NCBI RefSeq assembly: GCF_016584105.1
Contig: NZ_NRSM01000007.1
Span: forward strand, 82,165 to 146,164
Direction: 5' to 3'
Source of the DNA: Ectothiorhodospira shaposhnikovii
GTDB taxonomy: Bacteria > Pseudomonadota > Gammaproteobacteria > Ectothiorhodospirales > Ectothiorhodospiraceae
Length of the DNA: 64,000 bases
The notes beneath the pieces are model-generated. The model was given only the letters and a program-made list of their open reading frames with translations, had not been told where the DNA came from and did not search any database. Shown here one piece after another: positions 11,993-22,499 of this stretch. Every line of letters starts with the position of its first letter. Positions within the stretch are counted from its first letter, which is position 1. Both the position numbers and the translations under genes were made by a program.

Positions 11993-12290
11993 GACGGGTT
12001 TCCCGGGTTTGAAAAGGTGAATAAAGTTTCGTTGCTCAAAATCGTATGTGCAAGTTCCGGCGATGCCGGATTCACTACGAAATCACATGTTTTTCACCAA
12101 GCAAAAAGCTTGGATTTACTTTTGAGAAATTCTGGTCGAGACCCTCGTTGTCGCACCCGGTACCCGGCACCCGCCGCCGCATCCGGCACCTGCCATCACT
12201 CCCGCGAAAGCGGGAGTCCAGGGCTTACAGTCTGCGATGGATCCCCACTCGCGCGGGAATGGCCCATTCAGAACTTCCCATGTCCGGAAC
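11993..12290. other. Intergenic spacer between ampD and ampE
   Basis: This 298-base stretch shows no supported gene. It holds one inverted pair of REP-like palindromes (12197-12263) and an AT-richer segment near 12010-12140 that could contain the ampE promoter. No clear -35/-10 pair stood out on the minus strand. Confidence 0.5.
12197..12263. repeat. REP-like palindrome pair, copy 1
   Basis: Two palindromes in inverted orientation share the core CTCCCGCGAAAGCGGGAG or a close variant (second unit: CGCGCGGGAATGG on the opposite strand). The same core occurs at 16760-16842 and 38061-38133. Such dispersed intergenic palindromes are typically REP/BIME-type elements acting on mRNA ends or mobilised by RAYT transposases. 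Confidence 0.75.
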
Positions 12291-12839
12291 TCAGGCACCC
12301 AGTAATACTTGCAACCTGGACCATTCAAAACAAGGTCCTGGATCAGTCTTTCGGCCTGGAGCAATATCTGCATGACCCACCACGGGGGCATTGGCCAGAC
12401 CGGGGTATGTCTTTTTCAAGGCGGTGATGAGCTGGGCCAACCGTTCATACTGGACGCCAGTGAAGGGATGAACATCACTGCCTTCCAGTTCAATGCCAAT
12501 GGAAAAATCATTGCAGCGTTCCCGGCCCCGGAAAGAGGACACCCCCGCATGCCAGGCCCGCTGGAGAAAAGGGACATACTGCACCGTTTCACCATCACGC
12601 CGGATCAGGACATGGGCGGAAACCGTGAGCCCCTGGATCTCGGCGAAAAAGGGATGCCCCTCCGCCGGCAGGGTATTGGTGAACAACCGATCAATCCAGG
12701 GACCACCGAACTCTCCCGGCGGCAGACTAATGGCGTGGACAACGATGATTTCCGGCATCACCCCGGGCGGGCGCTTATCCTGATTGGGGGAAGGCACCCG
12801 TGTCGCAATGTCCAGCCAGCCAGTGGTGTCGATATCCAT
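12291..12839 (-). CDS. ampD: 1,6-anhydro-N-acetylmuramyl-L-alanine amidase
   Basis: The 182-residue protein is AmpD, the cytoplasmic zinc amidase that removes the peptide from anhydro-muropeptides during wall recycling. Zinc ligands are visible: His in 'IIVVHAISLPPG', His in 'VVGHADIAPGRKTDPGP' and Asp in the same motif. 'SAHVLIRRDGETVQYVPFLQRAWHAG' and 'NDFSIGIELEG' are also typical. The start at 12839 gives the usual AmpD length. The reading frame stays open far upstream, antisense to rep, but that extension is a high-GC artefact. It is divergent from rep with about 70 bases between starts. Confidence 0.95.
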   Translation of the reverse strand: MDIDTTGWLDIATRVPSPNQDKRPPGVMPEIIVVHAISLPPGEFGGPWIDRLFTNTLPAEGHPFFAEIQGLTVSAHVLIRRDGETVQYVPFLQRAWHAGVSSFRGRERCNDFSIGIELEGSDVHPFTGVQYERLAQLITALKKTYPGLANAPVVGHADIAPGRKTDPGPCFEWSRLQVLLGA

Positions 12840-12908
12840 GAACGCCCTGAAAACCTTGAAGTCCTGATAATTTGATAAAATGCCGCCCCGCCCCACACCC
12901 CCGCCGCC

Positions 12909-14909
12909 ATGGACACCCTCAACCCGCAACAACGCGCCGCCATCGAGTATGTGGATGGCCCCTTGCTGGTGCTGGCCGGTGCCGGCAGCGGCAAGACCCG
13001 GGTGATCACGGAAAAGATCGCTCATCTGATCCGTCATCGGGGCCTGTCCCCGAAACGGATCGCCGCCATCACCTTCACCAACAAGGCCGCCCGGGAGATG
13101 AAGGCCCGGGCCGGCAAGCTGCTGTCCCGGGAGGAAAGCCAGGGCCTGACGGTCTCCACCTTCCATACCCTGGGCCTGGACTTCATTCGCAAGGAGATCA
13201 GGACCCTGGGCTACAAGGCGGGATTTTCCATCTTTGACGCCGCCGACGCCCTGTCCCTGCTCAAGCAACTCACCCACCGGGACGACGATGGGGTGGAGGC
13301 CGAATCCGCCCGCCATCGCATCAGCCGCTGGAAGAACGACCTGCTCACCCCGGAACAGGCCCTGTCCCGCGCCGAGGATGACCTGGAAGCCGCTCAGGCC
13401 CGCCTGTATGCCGCCTACCAGCGGGCGCTCAAGGCCTACAACGCCGTGGACTTCGATGATCTGATCGTGCTGCCCGTGCGCCTGCTGGAAGAGAATCCGG
13501 AAGTGCGCGAGCGCTGGCGTCATCGCCTGCGCCACCTGCTGGTGGACGAGTATCAGGATACCAATACCTGCCAGTACCGTCTGGTCCGCCTGCTGGTGGA
13601 CGTGGACGCGGGACTCACCGCGGTGGGTGACGACGACCAGTCCATCTACTCCTGGCGCGGTGCCCGGCCCGAGAATCTGGTGGCCCTGCAACAGGACTAC
13701 CCTCACCTGAAGATCATCAAGCTGGAGCAGAACTACCGCTCCACCAACCGCATCCTGCAGACCGCCAACCACCTGATCGCCAATAATCCCCATGTGTTTG
13801 AAAAGCGCCTGTGGAGCGGCCTGGGCCAGGGCGATCCCATCCGGGTGCTGCCCTGCAAGGACGCGGACCACGAGGCAACCCGGGTGGTGTCCGAGATCAT
13901 GAAGCATCGCTTCAAGCACCGCCTGGAATTCAAGGACTACGCCATCCTCTATCGGGGCAACCACCAGGCCCGGGTATTTGAAAAACTGCTGCGGGAAAAC
14001 AACATTCCCTACAAGGTCAGCGGCGGCCAGTCCTTCTTCGAGAAGGCGGAAGTCAAGGACATCCTGGCCTACCTGCGTCTGCTGGCCAACCCCGACGACG
14101 ACAGCGCCTTTCTGCGCATCGTCAATGTGCCGCGACGGGAGATCGGTGCCGCCACCCTGGAAAAACTGGGAGAGTATGCCGGTCGCCGCCATGTCAGCCT
14201 GTTCACCGCCTGTTTCGAGTTCGGCCTGACGGAGACCCTGTCCGCCCGGGCGGCGGAGCGGCTGCAGGCCTTTGCCCAGTGGCTGCAGGACAAGTCCCGG
14301 GCCGCGACCACCGGCGATCCCGCCGCCGTCGCCAAAAGCCTGGTGGAGGAGATGAACTACGAAACCTGGCTGCTGGACCAGAGCGCCAACCCCAAGGCGG
14401 CCTCGAAACGCATGGAAAACGTGCAGGAAGTGCTGGACTGGATGGGACGCCTGGCCAAGGAAGGGACCGGCGACGGCAAGAACATCGGGGAAATCGTCGC
14501 CCACATGACCCTGATGGACATCCTGGACCGGGCTGGCGGCGAGACCGAGGCCGACGGAGTGCATCTGATGACCCTGCACGCCGCCAAGGGGCTGGAGTTT
14601 CCCTGCGTCTTCCTGGTGGGCATGGAGGAGGAACTGCTGCCCCATCGGGTCAGCCTGGAGGAAGACACCCTGGAGGAGGAACGCCGCCTGGCCTATGTGG
14701 GCATCACCCGGGCCAGGAAGGCCCTGACCCTGACCTATGCCTGCCGACGCACCCGTTTCGGCGAGACGGTGGAGTGCGAACCCAGCCGCTTCCTGGCGGA
14801 ACTGCCCGAGGAACACCTGGAATGGCCCGACGCAAAACCACCGGACCCGGAAGAAGTCCGGCTGACGGGGAAGGCCCACCTGAATAACCTCAAATCCCTG
14901 CTGGGCTGA
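12909..14909 (+). CDS. rep: ATP-dependent DNA helicase Rep
   Basis: The 666-residue superfamily 1A helicase has all canonical motifs: Q motif 'LNPQQRAAI', Walker A 'AGAGSGKT', motif Ia 'ITFTNKAAREMKAR', motif II 'LLVDEYQDTN', motif III 'VGDDDQSIYSWRGA', motif IV 'LEQNYRST', motif V 'VHLMTLHAAKGLEF' and motif VI 'YVGITRARKAL'. Length and the motif-Ia context match E. coli Rep (673 residues) better than UvrD. Rep moves 3'-to-5' on single-stranded DNA, clears proteins ahead of forks and helps replication restart. It is divergent from ampD and converges on the antiporter gene, whose stop is 9 bases away. Confidence 0.95.
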   Translation: MDTLNPQQRAAIEYVDGPLLVLAGAGSGKTRVITEKIAHLIRHRGLSPKRIAAITFTNKAAREMKARAGKLLSREESQGLTVSTFHTLGLDFIRKEIRTLGYKAGFSIFDAADALSLLKQLTHRDDDGVEAESARHRISRWKNDLLTPEQALSRAEDDLEAAQARLYAAYQRALKAYNAVDFDDLIVLPVRLLEENPEVRERWRHRLRHLLVDEYQDTNTCQYRLVRLLVDVDAGLTAVGDDDQSIYSWRGARPENLVALQQDYPHLKIIKLEQNYRSTNRILQTANHLIANNPHVFEKRLWSGLGQGDPIRVLPCKDADHEATRVVSEIMKHRFKHRLEFKDYAILYRGNHQARVFEKLLRENNIPYKVSGGQSFFEKAEVKDILAYLRLLANPDDDSAFLRIVNVPRREIGAATLEKLGEYAGRRHVSLFTACFEFGLTETLSARAAERLQAFAQWLQDKSRAATTGDPAAVAKSLVEEMNYETWLLDQSANPKAASKRMENVQEVLDWMGRLAKEGTGDGKNIGEIVAHMTLMDILDRAGGETEADGVHLMTLHAAKGLEFPCVFLVGMEEELLPHRVSLEEDTLEEERRLAYVGITRARKALTLTYACRRTRFGETVECEPSRFLAELPEEHLEWPDAKPPDPEEVRLTGKAHLNNLKSLLG

Positions 14910-14918
14910 GGGTATCGG

Positions 14919-16637
14919 TCAGCGGCTGAGCTTCAGGCCCACCCTGGCAATCCGGTTCGCCGCCATCTCCCGCACCACCAGCTCCACCTCACCGCACTGC
15001 AGCCGGTCCCCCACCACCGGCTGGGTGTTCAGGCGATCCAGGATAAACTCCTCCAGAGTCATGCCCGAGGCGGACGCGGGCAGCTTGAGCCCGTAGATCA
15101 GGGACAGATCCTCCACCTTGGCGTAGCCGTTGAGCACGAACTCACCGAAGAACTTGCGTTCGGACAGGCGCTCCGGCGCCGTACTGGCCACGAACAGGCG
15201 ATCCAGTACCGGAAGGTCATCCGTTGAGGCCAGCAGGTAGAGGTAATCTCCCGCCCGCAGATCCAGCATGTTCAGCGCCTCCAGCATGACCTTGTCGCGG
15301 ACATGGGCCACCACCCGCACGCTGCGCGGCAGGGTGAAGCTGGTCCATTTCTCCCGTACTACCGGGGTGTTCTCCGCCAGCCGGTAGGCCACCAGCTCCA
15401 ACTCATGCTGACCGGGGATATCCAGCTCCACCCGCTGCACCACATGGGTGGTGGGCGGCACCTCCAGCCGCAGCCAGCGGGCCACCGGTGTGATGGTCCA
15501 GCCCTGGACCATCAGCGAAATGATGACCACAAAGAAGACGATGTTGAACAGCATCCCCGCCGCCTCGATGCCCGCCAACAGGGGGAACAACGCCAGGATG
15601 ATGGGCACGGCCCCCCGCAGGCCCACCCAGCCGACGAAGACCTGCTCCCGCCAGGGAAAGTTGAAGGGCAGCAGACACAGCCACACCGCCAGGGGACGGG
15701 CCACCAGGATCAGTACGGCGGCGATCAGCAGGGCATCCACCGCCACGGGCATCAACTCAGAGGGGGTTACCAGCAGCCCCAGCATCAGGAACATGCCGAT
15801 CTGGGCCAGGCTGGCAATCCCGTCATGGAAGCGGTTCACATACTGGGCGGCCTGCATGGGCCGGTTGCCCACCACCAGACCCGCCAGATAGATGGCCAGA
15901 AAACCGCTGCCCTGCAGCACCGAAGCCAGGCCGAAGATGGACAGCCCTCCGGCCAGGGCCACCAGGGGATAGAGGCCCTGGGAGATCTCCAGCCGGTTGA
16001 TGAGCCAGACCAGCCCCAGGCCGCCAAGGATACCCACCAGGGCACCCAGGCCCATCTGGCGGATGAACTCCCACAACACGGTGAGTCCCATGTTGCCGTG
16101 GCCGCCCACCAGCAGCTCGATGAGCACGATGGTGAGGAAGATGGCCATGGGGTCGTTGGAGCCGGACTCGATCTCCAGGGTGGAGCCCACGCGCTGCTTC
16201 AGTTCCAGGCCCTGGGAATGCAGCAGGGAAAACACCGCGGCGGCATCGGTGGAGCCGACGATGGCCCCCAGCAGGAAGCCCAACATCCAGTTGATCTCCA
16301 GCCACCAGGCGGCGAAGGCGCCGGTGATGCCGGCGGTGATGATCACACCGATGGTGGCCAGCCCCAGGGCCGGACGCAACCCCACCCGGAAGCTGTCGAT
16401 GGGGGTACGCATGCCGCCGTCGAAGAGGATGATGGCCAGGGCCAGGCTGCCGAACAGGTGGGCCATCTGGATGTCTTCGAACTCGATCCCGCCCGGACCC
16501 TGCTCCCCCAGAAGCATCCCGATGAACAGGAACACCAGCAACAGGGGCACTCCCAGGCGTCGCGTGATGACGCTGGAGAGGACGCTGCCCAGCAGGATGA
16601 GGCTGCCGAAGAAGATGATCTGGTTAGTGAGATCCAT
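14919..16637 (-). CDS. nhaP2: K+/H+ antiporter, CPA1 NhaP2/CvrA type
   Basis: This 572-residue membrane protein has 12-13 transmembrane segments (about 1-400) of the CPA1 cation/proton antiporter family. The core is visible in 'FLFIGMLLGEQGPGG', 'ALAIILFDGGMRT', 'GAIVGSTDAAAVFSLL' and 'STLEIESGSNDPMAIFLT' (the ND/DP ion site). The C-terminal cytoplasmic part carries a TrkA-C-like regulatory domain (about 400-490) and a CorC-like end. Family members (NhaP2, CvrA) exchange K+ for H+ and support growth at changing osmolarity. The start is 30-40 bases after an AT-rich tract that may hold its promoter. Confidence 0.9.
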   Translation of the reverse strand: MDLTNQIIFFGSLILLGSVLSSVITRRLGVPLLLVFLFIGMLLGEQGPGGIEFEDIQMAHLFGSLALAIILFDGGMRTPIDSFRVGLRPALGLATIGVIITAGITGAFAAWWLEINWMLGFLLGAIVGSTDAAAVFSLLHSQGLELKQRVGSTLEIESGSNDPMAIFLTIVLIELLVGGHGNMGLTVLWEFIRQMGLGALVGILGGLGLVWLINRLEISQGLYPLVALAGGLSIFGLASVLQGSGFLAIYLAGLVVGNRPMQAAQYVNRFHDGIASLAQIGMFLMLGLLVTPSELMPVAVDALLIAAVLILVARPLAVWLCLLPFNFPWREQVFVGWVGLRGAVPIILALFPLLAGIEAAGMLFNIVFFVVIISLMVQGWTITPVARWLRLEVPPTTHVVQRVELDIPGQHELELVAYRLAENTPVVREKWTSFTLPRSVRVVAHVRDKVMLEALNMLDLRAGDYLYLLASTDDLPVLDRLFVASTAPERLSERKFFGEFVLNGYAKVEDLSLIYGLKLPASASGMTLEEFILDRLNTQPVVGDRLQCGEVELVVREMAANRIARVGLKLSR

Positions 16638-16759
16638 GCATAAACTTTATCAGCCTTATTAAAAAATGGCATGAGTTTAAAAACGTTCTGAGCAGACCCA
16701 TTACTGCCACAGGCACGTCATCCCAGCGCACGGGCAACTCACCTCCCCCCCCCCACGGG

Positions 16760-16842
16760 CACGTCATTCCCGCGAAAGCGGGAATCCAGAGGGAGCCTGC
16801 AGGAAACTCCTGGGCTCCCGCTTTCGCGGGAGTGACGACGTG
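16760..16842. repeat. REP-like palindrome pair, copy 2
   Basis: Two units in inverted orientation. The first is GTCATTCCCGCGAAAGCGGG followed by AATCCAG (16763-16789); the second is its inverted variant at 16807-16839. The core ATTCCC-N8-GGGAAT is the same pattern as the Neisseria dRS3 repeat, although relationship is not implied. Related pairs lie at 12197-12263 and 38061-38133. Confidence 0.85.
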
Positions 16843-16895
16843 GAGAAAGTGATGATGTGAGGGAGGTGACGATGTGGGGGAAGGATATCCCGCGC

Positions 16896-16922
16896 AAAAA
16901 AAAGGGCCGGATATCCGGCCCC
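16896..16922 (-). terminator. Rho-independent terminator for the small RNA and copA
   Basis: On the minus strand a 7-bp stem (GGGCCGG/CCGGCCC, ATAT loop) is followed immediately by eight T residues. It can end both the copA transcript (stop codon about 80 bases upstream) and the short RNA initiated from 16962-16989. No T-run exists on the plus side, so it works in one direction. Confidence 0.88.
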
Positions 16923-16957
16923 AAGCGTGCGAGAAGAGGAGAAATGCGACACACGAC
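16896..16957 (-). ncRNA. Candidate Fur-regulated small RNA (about 60 nt)
   Basis: Reading leftward, the transcript would begin near 16954-16957, about 7 bases after a TATTAT -10 box, and end in the T-run of a terminator at 16896. CGUGUG (16955-16950) pairs with CGCACG (16931-16926), exposing an 18-nt pyrimidine-rich loop containing UUUCUCCUCUUCU, an anti-Shine-Dalgarno-like seed. The terminator stem follows after a 4-5 base linker. A Fur-box-like 15-mer fills the promoter spacer. Architecture and control resemble iron-responsive RNAs such as RyhB, PrrF or NrrF, but I see no sequence match to them. It sits in the copA 3' region and could also be released from copA read-through. The existence and regulation of the RNA are inference. 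Confidence 0.6.
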
Positions 16958-16961
16958 TTGA

Positions 16962-16989
16962 ATAATAATCCTTCTCATTTTCATGTCAA
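16962..16989 (-). promoter_or_regulatory. Sigma-70 promoter with overlapping Fur-box-like operator
   Basis: A perfect TTGACA -35 (16984-16989) and a TATTAT -10 (16962-16967) are separated by 16 bases. The 15-mer TGAGAAGGATTATTA (16977-16963) covers most of the spacer and the -10 box. It matches the 7-1-7 Fur consensus TGATAATGATTATCA at 12 of 15 positions. The placement would let Fe-Fur block polymerase directly. Confidence 0.65.
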
Positions 16990-17004
16990 CAGTTTTTTGC
17001 AAAT

Positions 17005-19479
17005 TTATCCTTCCGGCTTAAAGCGCTTGAGCCGCAACGCGTTGCTCAGTACCGAAACCGACGACAGGGACATGGCCGCAGCCGCAAAGACCGGCGACAG
17101 CAACAGCCCGAAGAACGGGTAGAGCACGCCGGCCGCCACCGGCAACAGGGTGGCGTTGTAGGCAAAGGCCCAGAACAGGTTCTGCTTGATATTGCGGATG
17201 GTGGCCCGGGACAGGGCGATGGCATGGGCCACCTGGCGCAGATCGTCGGACATCAGCACCACCCCGGCCGATTCCATGGCCACGTCCGTACCGGAACCAA
17301 TGGCCAGCCCCACGTCCGCCGCCGCCAGGGCCGGCGCATCATTGATGCCGTCGCCGACGAAGGCCACCTTGTCCCCGGAGGCCCGCAGACGCTGCACCGC
17401 GTCCACCTTGCCCTCCGGCAGCACCTGGGCCACCACCTCGTCAATGCCCAGTTGCCGGGCCACCGCCCGGGCCGTGCGCTCATCGTCGCCGGTGATCATC
17501 ACCACCTTGAGTCCCAGTGACTTGAGACGGGCCACGGCCGCGGCCGACGACGGCTTGGGCGGGTCGGAGATCCCCAGCAGGGCCGCCGGTCGGTGATCCA
17601 CCGCCACCAGCACCGGGGTACTCCCCTGCCCCGCCAGCCTTGCCACGGCTTCCTGGGCGTCTCCCAGGTCAACGCCCGCTTCGGCCAGGAAACGGGGCGA
17701 ACCGATGATCAACGCATGACCGTCCACCCGGCCCTGAAGTCCGCGTCCGGTCAGGGACTCGAATCGCTCCACCTCAGGCAGGGTCAGCCCCCGCTCCCGG
17801 GCACCACGCACCACCGCCTGGGCCAGGGGGTGTTCCGAGCGGGACTCCAGGGCCGCCGCCAGGGTCAGGACCCGGGCCTCGTCCCAGTCCTCCAGCACCG
17901 TGATCCCGGTCAGTTCGGGCCGCCCCCGGGTCAGGGTGCCGGTCTTGTCCAGGGCCACCACCTGGACATCCCGCAGGGACTGCAGGGCATCACCGCCCCG
18001 GAACAGCACCCCCATCTCCGCCCCCTTTCCGGTACCCACCATGATCGAGGTGGGGGTGGCCAGCCCCATGGCGCAGGGGCAGGCGATGATGAGGACCGCC
18101 ACCGCATTCACCAGGGCCAGGGTGAGTGCCGGCGCGGGACCGAAGAAGAACCAGACCAGGAACGTGACCAGGGCGATCCCCATCACCGCCGGGACGAAAT
18201 ACCGGGTCACCTGGTCCACCAGATTCTGGATCGGGAGCCGGGCGGCCTGGGCGGACTCCACCATGCGAATGATCTGGGCCAGCACGGTGTCCGAACCCAC
18301 CCGCTGCGCCTTCAGGGTCATGGCACCCTGGCCGTTGATGGTGCCGCCCACCAGGGCGGCACCAACCGGCTTGTCCACCGGTACCGGTTCGCCGGTGATC
18401 ATGGACTCATCCACCCAGGACCGGCCTTCCTCCACCACCCCGTCCACCGGGATGCGCTCCCCCGGCCGCACCTGAACCCGGTCACCGGGCAGGACCTGAT
18501 CCACGTCCACCTCGGTCCAGTCGCCGTCGCGCCAAACCCGGGCGGTGCGGGGACGCAGGCCCATGAGCGTGCGGATGGCCTCAGACGTGGCGCCCTTGGC
18601 GCGGGCTTCCAGATACCGCCCCAACAGCACTAAAGTGATGATCACCGCGGAGGCCTCGTAGTAGACGTGCACCGACTCCGCCGGCAGGATCCCGGGCAGG
18701 AAAGTGGCCACCACGGAATAGCCATAGGCGGCGGAGGTCCCCAGCATGACCAGGGAGTTCATGTCCGGCGCGCCCCGGATCAGGGCCGGGCCGCCCTTGC
18801 GATAGAAACTCAACCCCGGGCCGAACTGCACCCCGGTGGCCAGCAGGAAGAACAGCAGATACACGGTCTGGGTACCCAGCGTCCCGTGCACCATGTGATG
18901 AAAGGCGGGGAAGACATGCCCCCCCATGTCCAGCACCAGTATCGGCAGGGTCAGGACGGCCGCCAGGCTCAGGGCTTGGCGCACCCTGGACAATTCCCGC
19001 TTGCGTGCCGCCCGCTCCCGGTCTTCCCGGTCCGGCCCGGCCTCGTGGACCCGGCTCTCGTAGCCGGCTTCGGTGATGCGCCGGGCCAGGTCCGCGGCGG
19101 AGAGGGTGCCGGCGGGGATGCGCACCCGTGCCTGGCCGGTGGCCAGGTTGACCCCGGCCTCCAGTACGCCCGGGGTCCGCTCCAGCAGGGTCTGCACCCG
19201 ACTGCTGCAGGCTGCGCAGCTCATCCCGGAGACATCCAGGATCAGGATATCTTCGGCCACGTCATAACCGGCCTCGCGGACGGCATGGACCAGGGCGACG
19301 GCATCGGGCGCGGAAGAGGCGGTGACAACGGCCTTTTCAGTGGCCAGGTTGACGCTGACGGTATCGACGCCCGGAAGGGGTTTCAGGGCATCTTCCACCC
19401 GCGTGACGCAGGCGGCACAGCCCATGCCGGTGATGGGCAGGGTCAGTGTGCGGGAAGGGTCATGACTGGAACGGGACAT
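17005..19479 (-). CDS. copA: Copper-exporting P1B-type ATPase
   Basis: The 824-residue pump has two N-terminal heavy-metal-associated domains ('[12 protein letters not shown]' and '[12 protein letters not shown]') and eight expected membrane segments. Core motifs are the actuator '[11 protein letters not shown]', the Cu(I) site '[13 protein letters not shown]', the phosphorylation site 'DKTGTLTRG', the nucleotide-domain 'SEHPLA' and the hinge '[18 protein letters not shown]'. CPC with two CXXC domains is characteristic of Cu(I) exporters (CopA). It moves cytoplasmic Cu(I) to the periplasm at the cost of ATP. I found no convincing CueR operator upstream. Its 3' side overlaps the region of the candidate small RNA. 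Confidence 0.95.
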   Translation of the reverse strand: MSRSSHDPSRTLTLPITGMGCAACVTRVEDALKPLPGVDTVSVNLATEKAVVTASSAPDAVALVHAVREAGYDVAEDILILDVSGMSCAACSSRVQTLLERTPGVLEAGVNLATGQARVRIPAGTLSAADLARRITEAGYESRVHEAGPDREDRERAARKRELSRVRQALSLAAVLTLPILVLDMGGHVFPAFHHMVHGTLGTQTVYLLFFLLATGVQFGPGLSFYRKGGPALIRGAPDMNSLVMLGTSAAYGYSVVATFLPGILPAESVHVYYEASAVIITLVLLGRYLEARAKGATSEAIRTLMGLRPRTARVWRDGDWTEVDVDQVLPGDRVQVRPGERIPVDGVVEEGRSWVDESMITGEPVPVDKPVGAALVGGTINGQGAMTLKAQRVGSDTVLAQIIRMVESAQAARLPIQNLVDQVTRYFVPAVMGIALVTFLVWFFFGPAPALTLALVNAVAVLIIACPCAMGLATPTSIMVGTGKGAEMGVLFRGGDALQSLRDVQVVALDKTGTLTRGRPELTGITVLEDWDEARVLTLAAALESRSEHPLAQAVVRGARERGLTLPEVERFESLTGRGLQGRVDGHALIIGSPRFLAEAGVDLGDAQEAVARLAGQGSTPVLVAVDHRPAALLGISDPPKPSSAAAVARLKSLGLKVVMITGDDERTARAVARQLGIDEVVAQVLPEGKVDAVQRLRASGDKVAFVGDGINDAPALAAADVGLAIGSGTDVAMESAGVVLMSDDLRQVAHAIALSRATIRNIKQNLFWAFAYNATLLPVAAGVLYPFFGLLLSPVFAAAAMSLSSVSVLSNALRLKRFKPEG

Positions 19480-19566
19480 GGGGCTTGCCGAAAAAGGGCC
19501 GGTGTCCAGATTAATGCCTGAGCGGGATCCATGGAAACTCCCGCGGTTGTTCTCCCCTCACCCCAA

Positions 19567-19589
19567 CCCTCTCCCACAAGGGGAGAGGG
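19567..19589. repeat. CCCTCTCCC hairpin repeat
   Basis: A perfect 9-bp inverted repeat (CCCTCTCCC/GGGAGAGGG, 5-base loop), preceded by CACCCCAAC, lies between copA and the OmpA-family gene. A related C-rich hairpin is at 56668-56699. No T-run follows on the minus strand, so it is not a typical terminator for the OmpA-family gene. Confidence 0.6.
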
Positions 19590-19609
19590 GCTTTTACAGG
19601 CGCTCTGAC

Positions 19610-20248
19610 TTAATTGACCCGCTCGGTCACTTCGATGCGGATCTCCACGCGCCGGTTGGCGGCACGGCCTTCCGGGGTGGTGTTGTAGGCCACCGGACGG
19701 TCATAGGCATAACCGGCGGCTTCCATCAGACGAGCCGGGATGCCGCGCTCCACCATGAAACGCTTCACGGACTCGGCACGATCCTTGGACAGGCGTTCGT
19801 TCAATGCCCGGGAGCCGGTATTGTCGGTGTGACCACTGATCACCACCCGCTCCAGGCGGGAGCCTGCCTGACGAATCCGGTCGGCCACCCGGTTCAGTTC
19901 AGTGGCGGCGGCCGGATTGAGCTGATGGCTGCCGATGGCAAAGAGAACCTCGGAACCCAGGGTGATGGTTTCATAGACAGGCTCCGGCGCCGGGGCCGGC
20001 ACTGCAGGGGCAGGCGGCGGAGCACGCTCGGCACGCGGCTCCGGCGCGGAGGCCACATAACCGGCACAACCTTCGATGGCGCGATCCATCAACCAGCGGG
20101 GCGTACGCACACAGTCACCGGAACCATCACGCACCACGGCACCACGGGGGTCCGAAGCATAGCCAGTGTCCGCAAGGACCACCGGTGTCCCGGCCACCAG
20201 CAGGGACGAGGCCAGAGCCAAAGTGCCGGCGAAAGTTGTCTTACGCAT
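19610..20248 (-). CDS. OmpA-family peptidoglycan-binding outer-membrane protein
   Basis: The 212-residue protein has a signal peptide ('MRKTTFAGTLALASSLLVAG', cleavage after 'VLA'), a variable region with two cysteines, a Pro/Ala-rich linker (about 70-95) and a C-terminal OmpA domain (about 100-212). Typical OmpA-domain motifs are 'GHTDNTGSRALNERLSKDRA' and 'NRRVEIRI'. There is no eight-stranded barrel, so it is probably periplasmic and cell-wall bound. The start at 20248 follows an AGGAG site; longer starts would precede the signal peptide. It lies downstream of groEL but beyond a terminator. Confidence 0.88.
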   Translation of the reverse strand: MRKTTFAGTLALASSLLVAGTPVVLADTGYASDPRGAVVRDGSGDCVRTPRWLMDRAIEGCAGYVASAPEPRAERAPPPAPAVPAPAPEPVYETITLGSEVLFAIGSHQLNPAAATELNRVADRIRQAGSRLERVVISGHTDNTGSRALNERLSKDRAESVKRFMVERGIPARLMEAAGYAYDRPVAYNTTPEGRAANRRVEIRIEVTERVN

Positions 20249-20317
20249 GTCGTATGCTCTCCTGAAATAGGTCGGATAATGTGGCACTGCCACAAGCGCA
20301 ATACTAACTCCAAACAC

Positions 20318-20342
20318 AAAGCCCCGCACGGGGCGGGGCTTT
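20318..20342 (-). terminator. groEL terminator hairpin
   Basis: A perfect 10-bp inverted repeat (AAAGCCCCGC/GCGGGGCTTT, 5-base loop) lies about 50 bases after the groEL stop. On the minus strand it is followed by GCTTTGTGTTTG, moderately T-rich. It separates the groE operon from the OmpA-family gene. Confidence 0.75.
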
Positions 20343-20394
20343 GCCTGCCGTCATGAAAAGACGGCATTCACTGCGACCTTTCGGGTTGCAGGGC

Positions 20395-22083
<1,689 letters not shown>

Positions 22084-22374
22084 TCAGCCTTCGATGACGG
22101 CCATCACGTCTTCCTCGCGCATCACGAGGAGTTCCTGACCGTCCACCTTGACCTCGGTGCCGGAGTACTTGCCGAACAGCACCTTGTCACCCACCTTCAG
22201 GTCCAGCGGGCGCACATCACCATTGTCCAGGCTCTTGCCCTTGCCCACGGCAACCACTTCGCCGCGGATCGGCTTCTCGGTGGCGCTGTCGGGGATCACG
22301 ATCCCGCCGGGGCTGGTGCGCTCTTCTTCCATGCGCTTGATGATCACCCGATCATGCAACGGACGGATATTCAT
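22084..22374 (-). CDS. groS: Co-chaperonin GroES
   Basis: The 96-residue GroES caps the GroEL ring. It contains '[16 protein letters not shown]', the mobile-loop region '[16 protein letters not shown]' and '[19 protein letters not shown]'. It is the first gene of the groE operon. A sigma-70 promoter and a CIRCE element lie 60-110 bases upstream, indicating HrcA repression. Confidence 0.99.
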   Translation of the reverse strand: MNIRPLHDRVIIKRMEEERTSPGGIVIPDSATEKPIRGEVVAVGKGKSLDNGDVRPLDLKVGDKVLFGKYSGTEVKVDGQELLVMREEDVMAVIEG

Positions 22375-22431
22375 GGGCCTTGACTCCTTAGAAGCAGGTT
22401 TTGGATTGACTGTGTCTGATCCCAGGGGCTG

Positions 22432-22458
22432 TTAGCACTCCCCCTTGGTGAGTGCCAA
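22432..22458 (-). promoter_or_regulatory. CIRCE operator (HrcA binding site) of groESL
   Basis: TTAGCACTC, nine bases, then GAGTGCCAA matches the CIRCE consensus TTAGCACTC-N9-GAGTGCTAA with a single change. It begins at the -10 box of the groES promoter and extends downstream, as expected for an HrcA operator. It predicts derepression of groESL on heat shock through HrcA, in place of or besides sigma-32. Confidence 0.93.
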
Positions 22459-22485
22459 TAATAGGGGCGGACTTCCGGATGTCAA
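22458..22485 (-). promoter_or_regulatory. Sigma-70 promoter of groESL
   Basis: On the minus strand TTGACA (22480-22485) and TATTAT (22458-22463) are separated by 16 bases, just ahead of the CIRCE element. Box sequences and spacing are the same as in the candidate small-RNA promoter at 16962-16989. Confidence 0.8.
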
Positions 22486-22499
22486 GGGGGAGAGGGTGA

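Larger units (their letters stand above)
16638..17004. other. Intergenic region between copA and nhaP2
   Basis: This 367-base gap holds the nhaP2 promoter region (16640-16700, AT-rich), a REP-like pair (16760-16842), a rho-independent terminator (16896-16922) and a promoter with an overlapping Fur-box-like sequence (16962-16989), all described separately. No protein gene is supported: the small open frames here run through the palindromes. Confidence 0.7.

Noticed and set aside
12840..14879. Upstream extension of the ampD frame, antisense to rep
   Set aside because: The minus frame stays open by chance through rep. Only its last 182 codons match AmpD; the remainder has shadow composition.
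16896..16957. Homology of the candidate small RNA to RyhB or PrrF
   Set aside because: The conserved seed sequences of those RNAs are not present. Only the regulatory architecture is shared, so no name is assigned.
16739..17002. Small minus-strand open frame (87 codons) between copA and nhaP2
   Set aside because: Half of it is translated REP palindrome and it crosses the terminator and the Fur-like promoter, so a non-coding unit explains the region better.
19567..19589. Terminator of the OmpA-family gene
   Set aside because: The stem is strong but no T-run follows in the direction of transcription; it is better listed as a repeat.
19480..19609. CueR operator upstream of copA
   Set aside because: No CCTTCC/GGAAGG-type dyad with the spacing of a MerR-family promoter could be found.
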